This document shows, piece after piece, positions 58,001 to 64,000 of a stretch of 64,000 bases of DNA. Within the stretch, counting starts at the first letter, position 1. Every line of letters begins with the position of its first letter. The notes beneath the pieces are model-generated. The model worked only from the letters and a program-made list of their open reading frames with translations. It did no database searches and had not been told where the DNA came from. The DNA comes from Asterella californica (Eukaryota; Streptophyta; Marchantiopsida; Marchantiales; Aytoniaceae). The stretch covers positions 1,240,001 to 1,304,000 of the forward strand of contig JAYKYS010000004.1 of the NCBI GenBank assembly GCA_036924285.1. The letters are read 5' to 3'. The position numbers were made by a program, and so were the translations under genes.

Positions 58001-60661
58001 TCTTTATCGATGCAGATGACTCTTTGCCTGTTGTGAAGATACAACGAGTTGTAGATTCAGAGAAGTGAGAGGTTGTTGGTGCCGAGTTGACTTGGTCCAT
58101 GAAAACCGACCTTGAAAAACTGAAGGTGATGGACTGGACCAAAATCAACGAGAAAGAACTGACCTCCTCTAATAGCGCTCCTATCAAAAGATCAAAGCAA
58201 CTGGACCGAAATCAATGAGAAAGAACCGAGGTAACCAGCAGTTTGAAAGAAACTTTATAAACTAACAGAATTCCATGTCCTCGGGAGCTCAAGCTCGAGT
58301 TCAAACTCCAAACTGCCATGGAAGCGAGCTGTATAAATCAAGTAGCTTGCTACTCCTAGGAATTTTGCAGACTACACAATCTGAAGGACATGGGAACTCT
58401 GAGTCGACCTCGTAAAGTAGCACAAGATCAGCATAGACTACTTCATGAGCTGCAAACAAATCTGTGATCATACTCTTCACAAGCTTACGCAGCATTACAT
58501 GACCAGTGACTGCGAACTTGGCACATATCAGCATGAAAAGCTCGAAGATCGTATCCAACTCTATTTCTTCGATGACGAGATGTGCATCTTTCCACCACTA
58601 CAAGCATAATTCGTGTCTTTCGATAGCAGCACTATTAGAGGAGGTTGTATTCAGTATCATAGGTGTCCTTGTTTGAATTCTCAATGGCAGCCAGAATTTC
58701 AAATCGAGTTTTTTATGCGATTCAAATTCGAAGTCGGATTCGAGGTTGATAGTGTCGCAGGTCTTCAAATCATCTTTCGTGCTTGTTGAAATCACCACGA
58801 CTATGCTATGTGAAAAACTATATAAAAACCTGCCATGCGAGTTCACTCACACCTCGTTGCATGACAGTCCATGTTGGATGAAGTGAGTTCAGTCTGTCTT
58901 GAAATCTTCTTCATTGCATCGATAGTAGTGCACCGTAATGATAGAGACAGCTGTCTGGTGCAGTGACGATAGATTTTTGATGAAAAAGTCTCGCCTCGTG
59001 CACCCGTGTTGACAGCCCTGGGACCCGGCTGATTATCACGCTAATCCCCGATTAGCCATTTTCAGAATGTGAGAACAATTACGACCTTAGAACTTTGAGT
59101 TTACTGTCAGACGTGTTTTGTGCCAAGAAAACTCAAGTCTAAGTATCCTCGTAAATCACAATTAAGACCTCTCAGAGTAATGACGCACACGCGAAACTGG
59201 ACGAAGAGATGAGAAAATTGAACAAAGAAGAGTAATTTGCTTGAACATGCCCATTTCATATTATTTTGCTTGGTCAGCCTTTAACTTGTTTACTTCACTT
59301 GAACGGGTCCTTGACCTGCTGTGCCCTAATTTTTCTGACTGGATCCAACCACATGGAAAAGGACCACGAAGAGAATGAATGATACAGCATTCTATACGGA
59401 TGAGAACGGAAATTTTGAACACATAGTGTGAGAGAATCTTTCTGCAATAGCCACAACAGCTCACGACTGAACTCGTCTTCTGATTTGGTTCCGTATTGTT
59501 ATTCCTTCGTGTGATAGAGACCACGTCAACAAAGAACCATCTCACCAAGCCAAGGGCCTGTTCAACCGAAGGTAGCAAGTTGGAGCCTGACCAAGCAAAA
59601 TATTCTGAAATTGGACCTCTTCAAGCAAATTATTTACTTGGTCGGGCCCATGCGTCATAGTTTTTACTTGGCTAGACCCTTGAGTTCAAATCGTTTCTTG
59701 ATCAAATCCATAATCGGGTAAGTGAAAAAATGATCGTCACGTCAACAATGTGAAGGCACGAGGAAGGTAAATTCTTTACTACGCGTGTGGGTACACTGTT
59801 ACCCCGTTCTACGGGGAGAAGGACTTTCACCTTCATGGAAAATGATCGAAAAACCGTTTTGTCAACTATCTACGGACTGCAGCAAGTCATGGGCCTATCT
59901 GTAGGGCCTATCTACAGACTGCAGCAAGTCATGGGCTGACCAAGTTTCAAGTTCGGCGCAAGGGTCGGACCAAGTTTCAAGTTCGGCGCAAGGGTCGGAC
60001 CAAGTTTCAAGTTTGGCGCATGGGCCTGAGCAAGTAAATAACTGAGCAAATTACAGAACAAAGAATGTTGAGATAGAGGATGATGTCTTTATTAAAGTAT
60101 GTGCGCGGCAGTTTACACCGAAGCATCATAGCGCAATAGAAAGAGACGGAGATCTAGAGTTAGATTCCCTGGCTGGGCATTTTGCTTGCACGACCACCCG
60201 CTTAGTGCCCTCATGCCTTAGAGGAGAAAAACACCTCCCCTCTGGGTTTAGAAAACGTAGAAACGCGACGCAAATGAAATACACACACTTGTGTGTAGAA
60301 AGTAGGTTTAGAAAATAGTGTGTAGCTTCTTCACACGCGTGTTGAAGTTTTGGAGGACAACCAGACCTTGAGGCCAAGAAATAGGGTACTGACAAACTAC
60401 TGTAGTGTAAGTATCACGTTGATTTAAGCAGCGGTTCCCAGAAAGAGACTTAGCGTTAACTGTTCCGTCCTTTATTGGAGCAAGCAGTGTGCCGCTCGAT
60501 AGTGTTCATCAATGGCTTATATTCTATCTTTCTCCTGGCAGTAGACGGCGAATGCGCCTGAACTCCTCCCAATTTCTCATCTAGTATAAACTTTAAAGTT
60601 GGGCACCGATGTACATCCACAGTCGTGTGACTTGCGCTGTGGGAACTTGACTGATTCCGGT
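58001..60661. other. Intergenic region before the DUF3444 gene
   Basis: No gene recognised. It contains a 67-bp imperfect duplication at 58134-58226 (CTGGACC-AAATCAA-GAGAAAGAAC twice) and a 30-bp unit repeated three times at 59935-60030. The end adjoining 60662 should include the 3' untranslated region of the minus-strand gene. Confidence 0.5.
59935..60030. repeat. Three tandem copies of a 30-bp unit
   Basis: CAAGTTTCAAGTTCGGCGCA followed by AGGGTCGGAC begins at 59941, 59971 and 60001; the third copy has GTTTGG and ends ATGGGCCTG. Just upstream, CTGCAGCAAGTCATGGGC occurs twice (about 59877 and 59923). Confidence 0.9.
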
Positions 60662-63600
60662 TTAGGTCCCGACCGCATCACCCTCCTGGTCCCCTGCATC
60701 ATCTTCTGCAAGTACCACAGGCTCCGAGTCCGTCGCTTCCGCCTCTTCCTGTTCATCCGACTCAGAGTCCGAGTCCCTTTTCCTACGTTTGTTGCCTGCT
60801 CCCTGTTTGCGCTGTCTCATGGTTAGTTCTATTCTGAGGAGGTCGCATTCATTCTTGTAGTGAAAAGGGGCTCTGAAAGCGAAGACAGCCAGATCCGTAA
60901 AGTCGAGCTCCGTATCCATGAATCTGAGAAGAACAACCAAGACAATTAGATTTGAGGAAGCAAGGAATGTTGTCCGTACCTAGCCGAACAGACAGGCAGA
61001 CATCTCAAATGCATCGTACATTCTGGATCAGTTTATAGTGCTATATGTCCTTGACTACAACAGCTTATGACCAGTGCGGCTCAGCGCATATGATTAGTGC
61101 AAGAGTTGATCAGATTTTTTTATGGTGTTTACCAGAATATGCAATCCTAGTTTATTAGGATCCCTTGTCGCTCAGTAACTGACGTCGTCAACCCCGCTGC
61201 TCGGTTGTGAAAAGAACATACCTGTAAACCTCGAGCTCTGTCCTTTGTAAAAGGCGGCAACGAGCAGAAAAACCTTCTTTTCCAGGTTTTCCCTGCCTTG
61301 CCTTTTGTCGGTCGATGACGCTCCCCACTACGTACTATGATCAAGGAGTAGCCGTATGATTGTAGATCAGCATCAGTCAGCAATCTAGTATACAGGACAA
61401 TTGCACTGTGCATCTATCTGGACAAAAGTTGCTACAATAAGGGAGGCCGTAATCTCGGAGATGAACCCGGAACAGTCTTAACAAGAATACAGAATGTGGT
61501 ACTGTAGTCCCTTGAACATGGAGCTAGGCCCGTACCATATACTTGACAGATGCGAGGAAACTTACAATGGATGTGTCAACCCTTAATATGACATACAGCG
61601 TCGACAATGGCTAGAGATGGACTTACAACAAGATACCGGCTCTTCGCTGCGTTGTCATAGATAGCCCATACCTCATCCTTGCCAGGATATATGAAGTAAT
61701 GGTTCTCGAACTTTAAGTAATTGCAGACCCTGTGAAGATCAAATCTTTAGCATAATTTGACAGCGGCAACTCAAAAGACAATCGTGTTATTTCAGAACTT
61801 TAGTAGTCACGCATGACACACTATACAAGCCCAAGCTTCAGGAGTTCTCAACATCCTGACTTCGTAATTGAACGTGTATATTACATGTTTTGAGTTTGTA
61901 CTACCATGGAAACCCGCTAAACAATCAGTCTTGTGAAGTGTAAGCTCCGCGACTTCCCTTTCCACGAGCTTCACAGCAGTAGAACATAAACTATATCCTT
62001 CCGTATTTCTGGGAAGATGCGGGAGTACGGGAGGGCTTGGTATACCTGTGGGAGAACGCAACCCACGAGTGCTGCTTATCAATCAAGTCTCTTAGAATGA
62101 ACAGACCAGTGCCTCGATTTGTGTCCCAGTTATCGGGTTCTCCAGCTGCATAGGCAGGTGTCATCTCCATAAATTTTCTGCCAGAATTTCAGATACGAGA
62201 GCTGAGAAAGAAGCACCACATGCTCGATGAGCATACAAAGACAAAAAGATGGAAAAGGTAATACTGAAAGTGAGAGAAAGACCCTCAAGACGCAAGACGA
62301 TAGACTCTAATAGGGTAGCGGAAGACAAGGAGTCTTTATCTACTCACACTTCAATATAGATTGGTGGTCGTTTCTTGCCTACTTGAATCCGCACATCACT
62401 AAATCGGTCTCCAGATCTGCTCACAACGACGGCATACCAGTTGGGTCGCTCATGGCTATTGTACAGAGCCCAAACCTGTTTTTGGTATCATATTGCATCA
62501 AGATCGTTAAACAGGTTTTGCCTCCTAATTGAGTTACCAATGCGGTGGAGCCCTTAGGTGAAGGTATCTGCGTGATTCAGAGTCTACAGATGAAAAGAAA
62601 AGACTCCTGGCCTGACCTCTATTTGTAACAAAAATACCTTCATGTCCACTGAATACAACCAAACGCATTACTTATCGGGGCCAAAACTGCTGATCCTATT
62701 TTTACCTCGCCCGGATCCATGGCTGAGCACTCCTGCTCCTTTATGTGTTTCGGAAGACAGATTGGTGGTGGGACACTTCGAACGTCTTGATTCAGGAGTG
62801 GGCTTAGAAGGTAACATATAACTGGGACCTGAAAGGAATTGTTGTACATCACAAATTCAGCAGTGTCCATGGCAGGAATCATGAAAAGCAAAGGTGTCAA
62901 GCTCAAGTCTACATTGTAGGAAACGGATTCAGTCACTAACAGGCATTACATCCCGCAGAAAGTGAGATAATTAACGTCACTGACACGAGCCGCAGTAACA
63001 AAAGTATAAGCTATCATACAAGAGTTCAAAAGTCATTCCACTCTACCGAAGTTTACTTTCCATTCACACTGCCAGCAACAAAGAGGTCAGCCAATGGACT
63101 CACCGAAAACGTGTTGCCAAGAAGATGCCATCTTGTATTACGATTAATGCCATCTGCCATTGGAGAAGCCTTTACTGACCTCGTCTCCTGCACTAGACTC
63201 TGAGATGCCTGTACAATTTTCTTACTCCTCAAGACCTTCTCACCCGCACACCTAGTGATATTCGTTATATTCAACTCAGTGCTGCAAGGCACATGGAATA
63301 GTTAGAAGAAGTATTTCATCCAAATATTTTGATGTGGAATTTGCACGTAAGTTCCGTGTCAAATTTACGCAAGCCCACTCCAGCCAGTTGCCGAACAGCT
63401 GAAACTCGAACATATTTACCGGTAAGTGGCAGTTGATGGAATTGTCCTGTTGTCGGAGGTATGGTTGAATTTCACATTCGTATATCCTGGGGGATACCCC
63501 ATTGCTAGCTCTGTTTCTAGGACGCTGATGTATCGTAACTTGTTTGTATTATTGTCCATCACCAGTTCAAGACCACCGTAGCCACCCTTCTGGTTGTTTT

Positions 63601-64000
63601 GTGAAAGGATGCACTGCAACATTTATAAAGCAACTTGAGCATAGAGAAGCTTACAGTGAAACCACCAGTGAAGGTTAGACTCCTCTATGGATCAATCTTC
63701 CGTGCTCGTCACTCTAGTTAAAATCATTTACTACTTACTCACCACGACGAGCAAAGTATATTAAGGAAATTTGTTGTCATTCCTTTAAGGTCTACGATCT
63801 CACCTAAAGAACTGTGTCCCTGTACAAACGTTCTAACTATCCTTAGTTGTGGACAACAAAGAGCATAAGAATGAGGCATGCATTTATCTTCTCGTGGCGA
63901 ATCACACACTGGGTCCTATGACAACAGTCACAGACTTTTTCCTCCCAGAAAAGTTCGACTCGTTCCATGCTGTAAACGTTACGAAAATTCCAGACTGCGG
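60662..64000 (-). CDS. DUF3444-type plant protein, multi-exon, 5' end outside the window
   Basis: Exons read on the minus strand: 63909-64000 (tentative), 63420-63613, 63104-63281, 63047-63068 (22 nt), 62706-62935, 62348-62475, 62046-62177, 61627-61729, 61222-61413 and 60662-60923. Phases agree from 63613 down to 61222. Two motifs identify the domain: MDPGE-VWALYNSHERPNWYAVV (exons 62706 and 62348) and NHYFIYPGKDEVWAIYDN (61627), equivalent to the 'VWALYD...PR-YALI' and 'YPRKGEVWALY' blocks of DUF3444, found in plant DnaJ-linked and related proteins of unknown function. The tail has a basic KRRKRD cluster followed by an acidic run, suggesting a nuclear protein. No J domain is seen in the part available. 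The last exon fits by content (FMDTELDFTDLAVFAF) but not by phase with a simple 61222 donor, so that junction is unresolved. Confidence 0.65.

Noticed and set aside
59935..60030. Three 30-bp repeats as a CRISPR-like array
   Set aside because: The copies are directly adjacent with no spacers, and the DNA is from a plant nucleus; it is a simple tandem triplication.

Overview
This is nuclear DNA from a land plant. The evidence is a kinesin-12 gene of the phragmoplast (PAKRP1) type with 16 coding exons, a plant exostosin (GT47) glycosyltransferase, and a plant-specific DUF3444-type gene, all with GT-AG introns of roughly 100-400 bp. The compact introns and heavy load of decayed retroelements would suit a bryophyte or lycophyte, but I cannot name the species from sequence alone.

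Layout. 1-8600: AT-rich, degraded repeats, including a diverged LTR copy at 4.9-5.7 kb. 8600-17572: leader and coding exons of the kinesin-12 gene (+). 17.6-19.8 kb: intergenic, with a 15-bp terminal-inverted-repeat element. 19.86-21.47 kb: 3' part of a reverse-transcriptase (RT) retroelement (-). 21.47-29.24 kb: end of a 5' LTR, a gag-only internal region and a 3' LTR (+), with a ~3.3 kb LINE nested in that 3' LTR. 29.2-35.0 kb: scrambled remains of a Ty3/gypsy-like element, with gag and pol pieces in both orientations between direct repeats. 35.0-37.0 kb: two abutting tandem arrays (~195-bp and ~140-bp units). 37-40.4 kb: intergenic, small duplications and a MITE-like element. 40807-42255: intronless GT47 gene (+). 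42.3-49.1 kb: intergenic. 49.13-51.05 kb: a tiny 5' piece of the RT element (+) abutting a truncated LTR (-). 51.06-53.4 kb: a second gag-only element (+). 53.9-58.0 kb: a tandem array and Ty3/gypsy fragments with an initiator-Met-tRNA primer site. 58-60.6 kb: intergenic. 60662-64000: DUF3444 gene (-), 5' end beyond the window.

Main discovery. The two halves of the RT element (19.86-21.47 kb on -, 49.13-49.18 kb on +) and the two halves of one LTR (21.47-21.59 kb on +, 49.17-51.05 kb on -) meet at the same two points. Re-inverting 21473-49172 restores both at once: the RT reading frame continues across its junction, the LTR becomes colinear with its intact partner, and the restored element is flanked by ACGT on both sides. 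Both junctions share the six bases CTCTAT. The simplest reading is a balanced ~27.7 kb inversion carrying the GT47 gene, with both breakpoints inside transposable elements; a mis-assembly must be excluded.

The three host genes do not form an obvious pathway. The kinesin would act at the phragmoplast during cytokinesis, the GT47 protein in Golgi polysaccharide synthesis, and the DUF3444 protein, with a basic and acidic tail, possibly in the nucleus.
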